DNA of 64,000 nt from Pratylenchus scribneri (taxonomy: Eukaryota; Nematoda; Chromadorea; Rhabditida; Pratylenchidae), in the NCBI GenBank assembly GCA_030063045.1, contig JAQSEB010000072.1, positions 744,001 to 808,000 on the forward strand. The letters are read 5' to 3'. The notes below the pieces were generated by a model. It ran no database searches, was not told the origin of the DNA, and saw nothing but the letters and a program-made list of their open reading frames with translations. Positions 46,800 to 58,000 of this stretch are shown here, in pieces. The stretch's first letter is position 1; the number at the start of each line of letters is the position of its first letter. Made by a program: the position numbers and the translations under genes.

Positions 46800-49700
46800 A
46801 AAACCAGGATGAGTTTGTTTAGAATTAATTGATCCTCTAGCTCAAAGATGTCTTCGACGCCATTTTGCTCAGGGCTGGCATTTTCCGGCACAATTCTAAC
46901 ATCGAGATCTTCCGGCGACATTCGGCTTAGCATTGTTCCACCTTAATTTGTAAAAATTATAGTTAAATTGCATTTTTTTGGTGGGGTTTTTTTGCCAAGA
47001 GATTTGGATTCTTTTGCCGAAAGATTGGGTTCTTTTGCCGAAAATCGGTTTTTTGATTATAACTTGTTAGTGCTTGATCCTAGAACCCTAAATCCTTATA
47101 CTTATTTTATAGAGCTCATCAAGACGCGTCGATTGATATATAGTTTGTTGAAGTTTGGTTCAAAACTAAAAGAGTTATAAACCAAAAACTAAAATATGGT
47201 TTAAACCGTTTAACTCTTTTAGTCTTGAACCAAACTTCAACAAACTATATATCGATTGACGCGTCTTGATGAGCTCTATAAAATAAGTATAAGGTTTAGG
47301 GTTCTAGGATCAAGCACTAACAAGTTATAATCAAAAAACCGATCTCTCGGCAAAAGAACCCAATCTCTGCAAAAGAATCCAAATCTATCGGCAAAAAAAA
47401 CTTTTCTCATTTTTTTGTAAATAATTAATTTAATAAAAATTAACCTCGCCCTCGGTGTCTGCACTCTGCAGTATCTGAAGAAAGTTCGATGGTATGGTGG
47501 TGTCGGAGAGCTCGACGGTTACGTCGTTGACTTTTTCCTAAATCTTTTTTTTTATCAATTGACAAAAATAAACCTGTGCATTTTCATTGACATTACCAGA
47601 ACCTCGTGTAACATTGAGATCTTCGACCCCATTTGGCGCAACTTTGACTTGGTCATTCTGAATTTTTAATAAATTATTTTTTTTACATTTTTACAAATAT
47701 TTACCTGCTAAATAAGTTCACCCAATTCACGGCCTTCAGGTGCTACTTATTCAACATTCTGATGTTCCTGAATTAGAATTAATTTTGGTTTTTACTTTAT
47801 AAATTTATAAAAAATAAATAAACCTTTTTAATTTGAATGCCATTTTCTGCCACACCAAGATCTTCAAGGCCAACTGGTTCGCGGTTGTTGTGGTCTTCAT
47901 GAATTTGTTTAAATTTAAATTTATTTATTTGTTCAAAAAACCTGTTAATTTGATTCACCAAAATTTTGATCATGTGCCATGAGTTCCGCAGCCGAATTGT
48001 CCCGGAATTTTGCAAAATAATTATTTCAATTTGTTCTCTAAATTATGCAAATTCTAAAAATATAATAAAACAGCTCAATTTAAATATTGTAATTACAATT
48101 TAGAAATTGATTCGGCCTAGAATCAGATGCATACACATTGCATTGCAGTTATTATTTGAAAAATCTCTAATATAAAAGAGCAGATAGTTTTTGATAAAAG
48201 ATATTTATTGGACATAGAATATAACTTTCTCGCTTCCCAACTTTTCTATTTTTAAAGATCTTATAATGATAAATAATACACATTACTCAAATAGTTTGTT
48301 ATCGATTAAAATGCATCAAGACAAGAATGTGAATAAAATTTACTTGCAATGAGGTTTGCTTATTTTTTTAATTTATAAAATCCTTTTGCAAATTATGAAT
48401 TTCCAAAATTGCGATGCCAAAGGATGGATATTTGCTGATCAAAACGAGAGATTCATCATGAACAACTTGCAGATCTTGAGGTTTGTATTCCTCACTTTTT
48501 TTTGAGAAAAAAGTTTATCAATAAAAACAATTATAATAAAAACAATTATCTATCAAATGGTTCCAAATAAACTAATAACTAGTCAAAAGATATTACATTA
48601 ATAGGAAATGGGTGTAAAACGTAAAATTTGAAGTTCATCTGGATAACAAGGTATTTTTTTTATTTTTTTGTTTTAATTTTAATATCACATTAAGATCTAG
48701 CCTTATACCATGAGATCTAATAGGACAAATTGAATCAATTGATGGTGCAAATTTTTGCGAGGAAATAATTGCTCAGGTTATATAAAAAATAAATTCTTCC
48801 TAATTAAAAATATTAAGATGTGTCAATTAAGGAAAAGGCAGCTAATGGCCAAAACTTTTGGAAACGATTGCAAAGGTTAATATTAAAAATTTAATAAATA
48901 AATAAAAAAATTCAGACCGGCCATAGCAACAATGTCTTAATGCTGGTTTAGCCTTATGCAGTTAAAGATCTTTTTGAAATAGCTACATAGGTAATACTTA
49001 AAAAGAAATAAAAACTACATTGTAAACTTTCAGGACAAGTCGGATAATGAGAATGTGCAACATGTGCAAGATCTGATGGTAATATTTGCAAAGGTTACTT
49101 ATTAAAAATAAATAAGCAAAACTAATAAACACAAATTAATGACAACCAAAGACCAAAGCATCGATGAACAAATCTGCGGCGGAGATATTGGTTTGTCAAT
49201 TGCAACAGAAAATGGCAAATTTATAATAGGTTTATTATATTTATAGAATTTTCAAAAATAAAAATCATGTAAAAATTCAGGAATCTTTAAATGATAAGCA
49301 GGCTGTGACCAAGATCTTGTTAAACCGATTGGACAGGTTAATATTTGTACAAAATAAAAATTTTAACACATTCATGACATCCAAAGCAACGATGAATAAA
49401 TTGCCGGCCCAGATCTTGATGTGGTAATGGCAATGGGTAGAACAATTTGCAAAGGTTTACCTATTTTAAATTAAAATAATTAAAAAGATCAAAACATCTA
49501 CAGCAACAATGAACCAAATGGCGTCGAAAATAATGGTACAAAGTGATGAATCAATTGGTACCGCAGATCTTATTGTGGAAATTTGTCTGAAAATAGATAT
49601 CAAATTCACAAAGTTTTAAAGAATTAAGCAAAATTCAAATGAAATTATATAAAAAATCAAATCAAAGATCTGCTGATCTACTACTTCAACCATTGACTCT

Positions 49701-50210
49701 CAATGGACACTGGCTCAAAAAAAGAGGTTATTTATTAGGATGATTACTTTCTAATAAAACCAATAATCCTAAGATGATTTTGCTATTTATCTAGATCAAT
49801 TTGAAAATGACATTAAAAATTAAATCAAATAGTATTTTAGGAAAATGGCAGAATACGCTCTATGGCGAGCTGAAAATGGAATGTGAACTCGGAGGGCAAT
49901 TGCTAAATCAATGGTTTTAAAGGTTTGTAATCCATTTTAAAATGAAATAAAATTTTCAATTCACAGAAAATTTGAATTGCAATCTGACCAATGGAAGGAA
50001 AAATTTCGCAAACCAAAATGCCCTTTTGGAAAATGCAAAAAAAACAAAAGATCTTTGTGTTCAGCACGAGGTAATATTCAAAGAATCTATGATATAAATT
50101 ATTTTATTAGGAATATGAGGCTGTTTAATTGCCAGAAAGATCTATACAAATTTAATCAAAAGAATATGGAAAATGGTGACTCGAAAATGCTGATTTCATA
50201 ATATTGGTTG
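46800..50210. pseudogene. Decayed array of mini-exons encoding a repeated (E/Q)DLxV module
   Basis: Many 60-95-bp stretches bounded by CAG and GT(T/A) carry an AGATCT(T/C) core. On the minus strand, exons at 47574-47657 (28 codons, …NGVEDLNV…) and 47445-47537 (31 codons, …VNDVTVELSD…) are phase 0 and consecutive. Related modules are GLEDLGV (about 47860), SPEDLDV (about 46910) and KPQDLQV (about 48470). On the plus strand from about 49030 similar modules appear (VQDLMV, PDLDVVMAMG) with stops in several. No intact gene can be assembled, and a foldback (46986-47400) splits the minus part. I do not recognise the family. Confidence 0.35.
46986..47400. mobile_element. Near-perfect foldback element, arms about 195 bp
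   Basis: The left arm (TTTTTTTGCCAAGAGATTTGG…ACTAAAAGAGTTATAAACC) is repeated inverted on the right, with a loop of a few tens of bases near 47180-47205. The ACGCGTC(G/A)ATTGATATATAGTTTG part resembles the foldback core at 24180/24345. The ORFs 46968-47180 and minus 47276-47464 are arm reads. Confidence 0.7.
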
Positions 50211-50442
50211 AGGTAAATGTACCTTCTCGTTAAAAATTTTTAAATTCTTAAATTAATTCATTTATATAACAAATTAAAAATTCAATAATTTTTCGGTAAA
50301 ATTTTTATATAGATAGGATTTTTTGATCTGATCAGTTCGAGTTGGTAAAATTCGATTGAGCTCTACCGCTGAATCTATCTAGATTTGAAGAAAATTGTAC
50401 CAAATTGAATCAGCGAATTTTATAAACTTAAGAAAATTAAAA

Positions 50443-50676
50443 GATACTTAGTAGTCCGGCGCTGGGCCGGGCCTGGAAAATTCGGCGTTTTGGGTATTTT
50501 CTATGAGCCCGGAACCAGGCATATTTTAGAACTCAACCGGACCGCCGGCCTGATAATTTTTTCCTAATTTTCCAAAAACCGGCTCTTTTTTGCTGGGCCA
50601 GGTTAATTTTTTCTGAAAAAAAGGAACCGGGCCCGAAAATTTTTAAAAACCGGACTATAATTCTTAGTCCCTACTT
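50443..50676. repeat. GC-rich inverted-repeat patch, possibly a MITE
   Basis: TTAGTAGTCCGGC…GGGCCGGGCC on the left has a counterpart on the right (GGGCCCG…ACCGGACTATAATTCTTAG). Complementarity is imperfect and no target duplication was found. Confidence 0.3.
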
Positions 50677-51019
50677 TAGGTCTTTACAAGAAAGTTTATC
50701 ACAATTGTATAGTCATATTTTTCGATGAGCTAGGGGCAGTTTTATGATTTTCCATGGGGGTAAGACAAAATAAGCAGCCCTAATGGGGTGCCTAAAATTT
50801 TTCAGAACGATGTATATACTAATCGAATGAGGTTTTTCAGTTTACAAAAATTTTAAATTGCGACTTGCGAGCGTCGGGAAGAAGGGGAGCATTTTTTGAT
50901 CTTTTAGATTAAATATACTGAAGATTTAGATAAATTACAATTTTTCCGAATAAAATTTTTGATTTTCTAATGTAATTGCAAAGGAAAAAACTTATTTTTC
51001 TCCCTAACACCAGTGGCAC

Positions 51020-51832
51020 CAGTGTTGTCCCGGTTCCAAAATTTGGACCGGTTCCGCGGTTCCGGAGCGGTTCCAATTTTTCACGGTTCCGCGGTTCCGG
51101 TTCCAAAGCGGTTCCGCATTTTGACGGTTCCGGGGTTCCGGTTCCAACATGACTTATTCGGTTCCGGAACCGGTTCCATTAAAAAATTTTTTAGCGTTAA
51201 AAGTGCATAAAATTTAATTTATTTAGTTCAAGAATATATATAGACTAAAATGCTTACTTTTTCGAATGAAATTAAGTTAACCTCTACAATTTTATACCTT
51301 AAGAAGACTATATTAGGACAGTTCTGCCTATCGAATACTAAATCTAATAGAAGACATATCCTAAAAATCATTGTAAAAATTTAGTCATCATTCGAATTTG
51401 GGTATGAATAGTTAATTAAAAAGTAAAGAACATTTATGATCAATATATCTAATTAACTCAGCATCATGTAACTACAATTTTTATTAAATAATGCATTAAT
51501 AATTTTTTAATATTTTTGTATTTTTGGAGATCTAATAAATTCTCTTTTCTTCGAAAAATTTGACCATGTTTTGAGTTTTGGACTTAAAAATACTTGGCAG
51601 ATTCAATTATTCATTGAAATTGATCAATTTTTTAAAAATATTTTCATGAAAAATCAATTATTTTGATACCAAAATGAACGGTTCCAGAATCGGTTCCGAA
51701 CCGGTTCCGGGATTTAAACGGTTCCGCGGTTCCGGTTCCGAAGCGGTTCCGTTTTTTGACGGTTCCGCGGTTCCGGTTCCAGAACCGGAACCGCTGGAAC
51801 CGGTGCCAGGAACCGGAACCGGGACATCACTG
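51020..51832. mobile_element. hAT-type MITE with perfect 8-bp target duplication
   Basis: The ends CAGTGTTGTCCCGGTTCC and (inverse) CAGTGATGTCCCGGTTCC fit the CAGTG start typical of hAT elements. AGTGGCAC is present immediately on both sides (51012-51019 and 51833-51840). Both subterminal zones are runs of GGTTCC(G)CGGTTCC units; the 480-bp middle is AT-rich and non-coding. ORFs in the repeats (51013-51210, minus 51658-51849) are artefacts. Confidence 0.85.
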
Positions 51833-52591
51833 AGTGGCACCCGGGACACCTAGATTTTTCCTCTCTCATTAAACGCCATTGCAATGAGCTAAAAGCACGG
51901 ATCTTCTTAGTAGGAAGCAGATTTTTAAATCAAAAATCGCAAGATTGGTACTTTTTTAGATTTTTTATTAGATTTAAATAAGATTAATTAGATAATTTTT
52001 TTCCATTTTTTATAATGAAATTTTTCCCAAAAATTGCCAAAATAGGTAAAATTTATCAAAAAATTATTTCAAAGAAGAAAGAATCAAAAATATTATTTAT
52101 GGATTTTACCCATGATCTTGAAGTCGATATAAAAAATAGTTCAAGACATATAAAATTCACTCTCTAATTATAAGTTTCTTATAAATTGTGATGACTATTT
52201 TTAATTAAACAGATAGGACTGGGTCTAGGATTTGGAGTATTGAAATCTTAAAAAGTTAATTGTGCAGGTGTAAAGAAAATTAAATTCCTAGTTTCGTGGT
52301 AATAATATTCGCGACTTTTGAAAAGTAGCTGAGCAACATAGCGTTATTCCCCCAAACTTAGATTGATTCAGTTTTTAGAGCTCTTTCGAATGGTGGTACC
52401 AAACTCGCCCAGATTAGCCCAAAAATCCCTAAACTTATAAAGTCACATCAAGAAATCAAAAAAAGACGAGAAGATACAAAATATTTTCTAAATATATCTT
52501 ATTGTAAACACAAGTTATATAATTCATTAAATTTCAAATTATGTAAAGAATAAAATTTTCCAAATCTATATTTTATCTTATTTTTAAAACA

Positions 52592-52985
52592 GACTAGGGC
52601 ATTAGTCAAAAAACAAATTTTGAGAATAGGTCTCATTTTCAGAATATATTTTGTGCACTCATTTGCCTATGAATAAGAAAACGAGACAAAAAATGAATTT
52701 TGAAAATAAGTCTCATTTTCAGAATATATTTTTTACTTCATTTTTTTATGAATAAGAAAACGAGACAAAAAATGAATTTTGAAAATAAGTCTCATTCTCA
52801 AAATATATTTTTTACCTCATTTTTTTATGAATAAGAAAACGAGACAAAAAATTTATTTTGAAAATAAGTCTCATTCCCAGAATATATTTTTTAACTCATT
52901 TTTTTATGGATAAGAAAATGAGACAAAAAATAAATTTTGAAAATTAGCGTTATTTTCAGGACTCATTTTTTAAACTCATATCCTA
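52592..52985. repeat. 79-bp tandem repeat, about 4-5 units
   Basis: GAATAAGAAAACGAGACAAA recurs exactly 79 bases apart (52671, 52750, 52829, 52908), each followed by TGAATTTTGAAAATAAGTCTCATTTTCAGAATATATTTTTT. An inverted, diverged unit lies at about 45895-45960 near the other end of the 7.6-kb segment. Confidence 0.8.
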
Positions 52986-53176
52986 GCAATTTCCACAAAA
53001 TGAGGGAAAAAATAGGTGAGCAAATGAGTGAAAAATTTTCGCTATATTTTCACTATTAGGTCACATTTTTATAATATCTTCAAAATTGGAATTCGTCGAA
53101 ATGGCGGCATAACTAAAAAATGAGGACTCATTTTCAAAATATTCCCAGAATGAGAACCTTATTTTGTTAGTCCGGG

Positions 53177-53600
53177 TGGACCCAAAAAATCAATCCACCT
53201 GATTGGCCATTGAGCGCACGCCTGACCCTCAAGATTGAAGTGGACCCAAAAAATCAATCCACCTGATTGGCCATTGAGCGCACGCCTGACCCTCAAGATT
53301 GAAGTGGACCCAAAAAATCAATCCACCTGATTGGCCATTGAGCGCACGCCTGACCCTCAAGATTGAAGTGGACCCAAAAAATCAATCCACCTGATTGGCC
53401 ATTGAGCGCACGCCTGACCCTCAAGATTGAGGTGGACCCCAATAATCAATCCATCTCATTGTCCATTGAGCGCACGCCTGACCCTCAAGATTGAGGTGGA
53501 CCCCAATAATCAATCCATCTCATTGTCCATTGAGCGCACGCCTGCTGACCCTCAAGATTGAGGTGGACCCCAATAATCAATACACCTGACAGCTGCTGAT
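53177..53600. repeat. 64-bp tandem satellite, array 3 (about 6-7 copies)
   Basis: Same unit as arrays 1 and 2 but with its own variants (GATTGAAGTGGACCCAAAAAAT; CCCAATAATCAATCCATCTCATTGTCC). It continues the unit interrupted at 45535. Positions 53601-54330 are spacer modules (ATGACTTACGCATGCTCTGG about 53750; CGATGTTTTGATTGATTG about 53858) without a gene. Confidence 0.85.
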
Positions 53601-54337
53601 TGCTGATTGGCTATTGGGTGTAGTGTCTGACCCTCAAAATAACTTTACCTCCATTTTGCAGTCAGCTCGCCCCAGATGAGTAGCCAAAAATCAAAACAAT
53701 AAATTGTGTAGATCATATGTCCCCCTCGAGCTTAAACTTATGACTTACGCATGCTCTGGGGTCCCAAAATATTCTATTCTCTACTGTTAATGAGGAGTGC
53801 TCAAGCAATTCACTCGCTGGTCGCTGCGATCTGTATATTGGGCACGGGCAATCATCGATGTTTTGATTGATTGTTTTCATCACAAGATCCTCTCAGCGCA
53901 TTCCATCCAAAACAAATGGGTTCTTAAATTATTGTCCTAGACTCAAAACTTGATCATTTTTCCCTGATAATTCCAAAATTAGTGGAATATATTCCCCTTG
54001 CACGATTTTTCGCTTCAACACTTTACGAAAACTCCTTATAAAATTTTTTATCAAAAATATTTTCGACTAAACTTTTTTTGCAAAATTGATAAAAGTCATA
54101 TTTTTCTCATAAAATTACTTTATTTTACCCCAAATATTTGTTCTAATATCATGTTTTTTCATCGCTTTAAAATCAAATATGAATAATAAAATAAGAATAT
54201 CAAAAAAAATTTCAAATCTGCAGCTGGATAACACATAAGTACCAGAATAAGATTTTTTGTCAAAATATCGGTTTTTTGATTTAACTTTTTAGTGATTGAT
54301 ACTAGAACACCAAGCCCCCTAGCCATTTTGACGCTAG

Positions 54338-54922
54338 TGACAAATACGGAGTTTTTGAAAAAAAATTTTCAAGTCAAATATGCCAATCGACTCGTCTCGA
54401 AAAGTAAGCAGTAAGCACGAATGTGCTATTGGTTTTGTATAATACTCAAGAATAAAAGAGTTATAGTCACGCAAAGGAAATACGGATTGGAACTGCTCCA
54501 GTGGGCATTTCAGAGAGGACTCCGGAGCAGAGCTGTGCTTTTCATAATTCTTAGCTCCGGCTCCGAGCTCCGGCCCTTAAAATTTTATGCTCCGGCTCCA
54601 GCTCAGGGCTCCGACCTTTCAAATTTTTAGCTCCGGCTCCAGCTCCTGGCTCCGACCTTTCAAATTTTTAGCTCCGGCTCCGGAGCGGAGCCGGAGCTGG
54701 AGCCGGAGCTTAAGTCGGAGCTAGGCACAGCTCTGCTCCGGAGTTTGCTCCGCCTCCGCGCGACCAGACGAGCTTGTGGCTCGCCTCGCTCGCCACAAGC
54801 TCGTCCAGTTCCCGCTCTTCGGCTATGCACACTCCGGAGTCCACTCTTACATTCCTCCACAGTTCCCACACATTTCAGCGAGACTGAAAAAAAAATTTTC
54901 AAAAACTCCATATTTGTCACAG
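54338..54922. mobile_element. Outer inverted repeat containing a nested hAT-type MITE
   Basis: GACAAATACGGAGTTTTTGA and the following AAAAAAATTTTCAA at 54338-54372 are inverted at 54885-54922. Between them lie the nested MITE (54528-54735) and a palindromic GACGAGCTTGTGGC…GCCACAAGCTCGTC stretch (54767-54804). Borders of the outer element are approximate. Confidence 0.45.
54528..54735. mobile_element. Short hAT-type MITE with perfect 8-bp target duplication
   Basis: The ends CAGAGCTGTGC and GCACAGCTCTG are exact inverse copies, flanked on both sides by CTCCGGAG (54520-54527 and 54736-54743). The interior is a run of AGCTCCGGCTCC units and its inverse. 208 bp, non-coding. Confidence 0.85.
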
Positions 54923-55046
54923 TGCCTCCCTCCATTTTATAGATCTCGTTAAGACGGATCATTTGATATATAATTTGTCATGATAAATCCTAAATAAATA
55001 ATATTAAATATAATAATAATTATTATTTTATAAATAGCTTATTACG

Positions 55047-58000
55047 ATGATGACCAAAAAAAGATTCATTCCAATTCTATTATTTTACATTTTATTATTT
55101 ACAAAAACATTTTGTCAACAAATTAAAGTTGCCATCAATCGAAATCATTTAAAAGAATTAAACGTTCCCGGATGGAATGAACGATTCGATCTGAGATTAT
55201 TTGTCGTTAACCTAAATTCTGGAAAAGTAGTTGTGCCGTTAGTTGCCAAAGGCAATACAGGGCGTTACGATTTGGCAACGTTGGAAATTGAGCCCTACCG
55301 CAAAGCTACTGTAAAACAAGTTCAGGAGATAGGAAAGGGGAAGGAATTGGGAGGCAGTAGTATCAATGCAAAGGAAAAAGGACGATTTGAATTGCAAATT
55401 GATATGATTTCGCCTGCTGGAAATGTTATTCAGCAACAACAGGTTTGGATATTTAATGCATTATTTTTAACTCGTTAAACATGGATTATATAGTGGGTGG
55501 ATTTTTACGTGTTGACATAATTTTTGTATTATTTATCAGATTTGATTAGAAAATATCCAGCAAAAGTTTTTGGAGTACTTATTTCTTGTTTCCGCAAAAT
55601 TTTGTTGACGTATTTTTACAAATTTCAAAACCTAATTTAATTAGGTCCTTAGTATATTTTGCAATTTTTTGTTACCTAAAAATCCGCCCCCCCCCCAATG
55701 ATTAATCTTAAGGTTACTTCACCCTACCAGTGCTGCGCGGGCCCCTGCTCCGGGGCCGATCCCGTATTTAACCAAAATCTTGATAATTATTATTATTTTG
55801 AAGGGCTAAATTATATTTTTTGAAAATGAAATAATGGAAATATCATTATATTTATGGGATAGGATAGTAAAAAATACATTAATAATTTAATAAATTTTAT
55901 ATTTCGTTGATTTGTAAGAATTTTTCAAAAATTAATAGCCAAAAAAATTTTTTTGCTCTTGTCCGAAGCCGGCTAGGGACCCGCGCCAGCAGTTAAGCTC
56001 TAGGACTGGGGCCAAAATTCTGAAAAATCGAGGCCTGGGGCTGGAGCTCAAAATAGCTGACGCGCAGCATTGCACTTCACTAATATATTAAAGGATTATA
56101 AAATTTTTACCAAAAAAAGCAATCTCCAATCAGCAATCACATATAATATAAGGCGGCTGTATAAATATTGAAAATATTGTTTTAATATTTTCAGACCATA
56201 AAAAAGAGAGTAGAAAATCTGCCAAATGAGAATGAAATCCTATACTGTTTATTCGATTCCAACGAAGAAGATGCAAAACCATGTGAATTCATCACGGATG
56301 AAACGAAGATAATGGAATTGGAGCGTCCAAAAAGAAACATTTTATTTAAAATGAATTTGAAAAACATCCAAAAATTTCATCTCAAAAGAATAGAATGCAC
56401 TGAAAGAAACGACGTATTCCTTCAACCCGAATTGTTGAAGCAACGAGCAAATTTTGTGGAATATGATGGTCCTGTTTGTCCAATGGATATATACACATTC
56501 CATTTTATTGCAGAAAATGGAGAAAGCGTAAATTTTCATTAAAATTTATATTTTTTCTACTTTCTTAACTGGCAAAATTAATATTTTTACATGTTTCCAA
56601 TTTTTCTATTTTGTTAAACTAGGCCAATTTCACCTATATGATAGTGAAATTCAAATTAGGAATGATTGCCTAGATTCTCTACCTAAGCACTAAAAATTCT
56701 TTTTAATGAACTGAGCCAGGACTCTCATTTTTCGTTAAAATGTTTGCTTGTGGTCATAAAACATTTTTGTTCACTTTTTTGACACTTTAAAAAAGTTTCC
56801 CTCCCCCCAAAAAAAGCTCTAATTTTTGTTTAAAATGTCCCCTAAAACTCCCCCCCCCCATTTTTTACTAAAATGCCCCCACAACCCGTAAAATCAACAG
56901 AGAGCCCTGATGAGCATTCATTTTGAAAAATAATACAACATTTTTGCAAATTAGGAATATCACCTTCGGAATTTATGCTCAAATATTAAGATAAGAAATG
57001 ATTGATCCAAAAAAATAAACTTTAAATTTTAGACTTCTGAATTTTACTTCAATTGTGATGAGGCAATTTATTTTTCAAAAACGAACCATTATGAGTTATC
57101 GGAAGACAAATGTGAATTACAATTAATTGAGGACAATTCTAAGGATGTGAAGAATACTCAAGGACCTCAATCCTCTTCTGCGCATTCAGAGCAGCAGATG
57201 AAAAAATTGAAGTGGAAAGAAATATCCACATTTAATCTATCAATGAAAAAGCCAACCCTTTTTCCCAGTAAAAGTTGGACAAATTTGATGCATTTTTCTA
57301 GGATGAGTCACCAACAATCCATCCATCAATATCATCCAAATTCATCAACAATACACGATATGAATACTAATCCAGCTATCGAAAAAATTATAAAACAACT
57401 TGCTAAGGACAAACCTGCATATGTGGCACAATTTCCGCCTGAACGTCTTAAACAAATTGTGAAACAATTTTTACAACAAAAAATTCAATCCCAAAATTCC
57501 AATGTTTCTGGTATACCATCTCAATCTCACCATTTGTCGAGATCGGCCACCGTGCCAAGGGTTCATCATCCAACACACCAACATTCCACCATCATTTCAT
57601 TTGGCCCAAGCTATGGATCGATTCCAGCCAACAGCCAAAATTCTCCCTCAACTAATTCTCAACAGAAACAAATTCCGCTCACTTTAGATTTAGACCAAGA
57701 ACTATGGAAATATTTACAACAGCATTTCAATCCACAACACGACAATTTAGCGCATCATTTACAGCAACATTTAGCCATCCAATCGTCACAAAATCCTGTC
57801 AAACCAAAGCGAAAACAAAGGGATGATGGACCAGTGGAAATTCTCGATTCTTCAATGGATTTAATGAATTTTGATCAAGTCAATGCACCACAAAAGAATT
57901 ACGACCTTAATCAGCAGGCATATCCGAATATCTCAACAGCCAAAAGCGCTAAACAATTAAATTTTTCAAATGATGTACCGCAACAAATATACCAACAACA

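Larger units (their letters stand above)
45536..53176. mobile_element. Candidate 7.6-kb element with CCCGGAC inverted ends inserted in a satellite unit
   Basis: The left end is CCCGGACCCTCATAACGG and the right end …TTGTTAGTCCGGG. Outside, the 64-bp satellite stops at GAAGTG and restarts at TGGACCC, which rebuilds a normal unit (GAAGTGGACCC) if TG is counted once. Subterminal zones on both sides are rich in (A)AAATGAGT-type repeats in opposite orientation (45740-46010 and 52600-53170). No transposase or polymerase ORF is visible. It contains nested elements at 46241-46739, 46986-47400 and 51020-51832. Stretches not listed separately show AT-rich sequence with no gene that I can support. Confidence 0.45.

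Noticed and set aside
51013..51849. Arg/Pro/Gly-rich ORFs on both strands
   Set aside because: They are translations of GGTTCC arrays in the hAT MITE arms.
45536..53176. Autonomous transposon or virus-like element
   Set aside because: No transposase, integrase or polymerase motif could be read in any frame, so only a non-autonomous or unknown element can be claimed.
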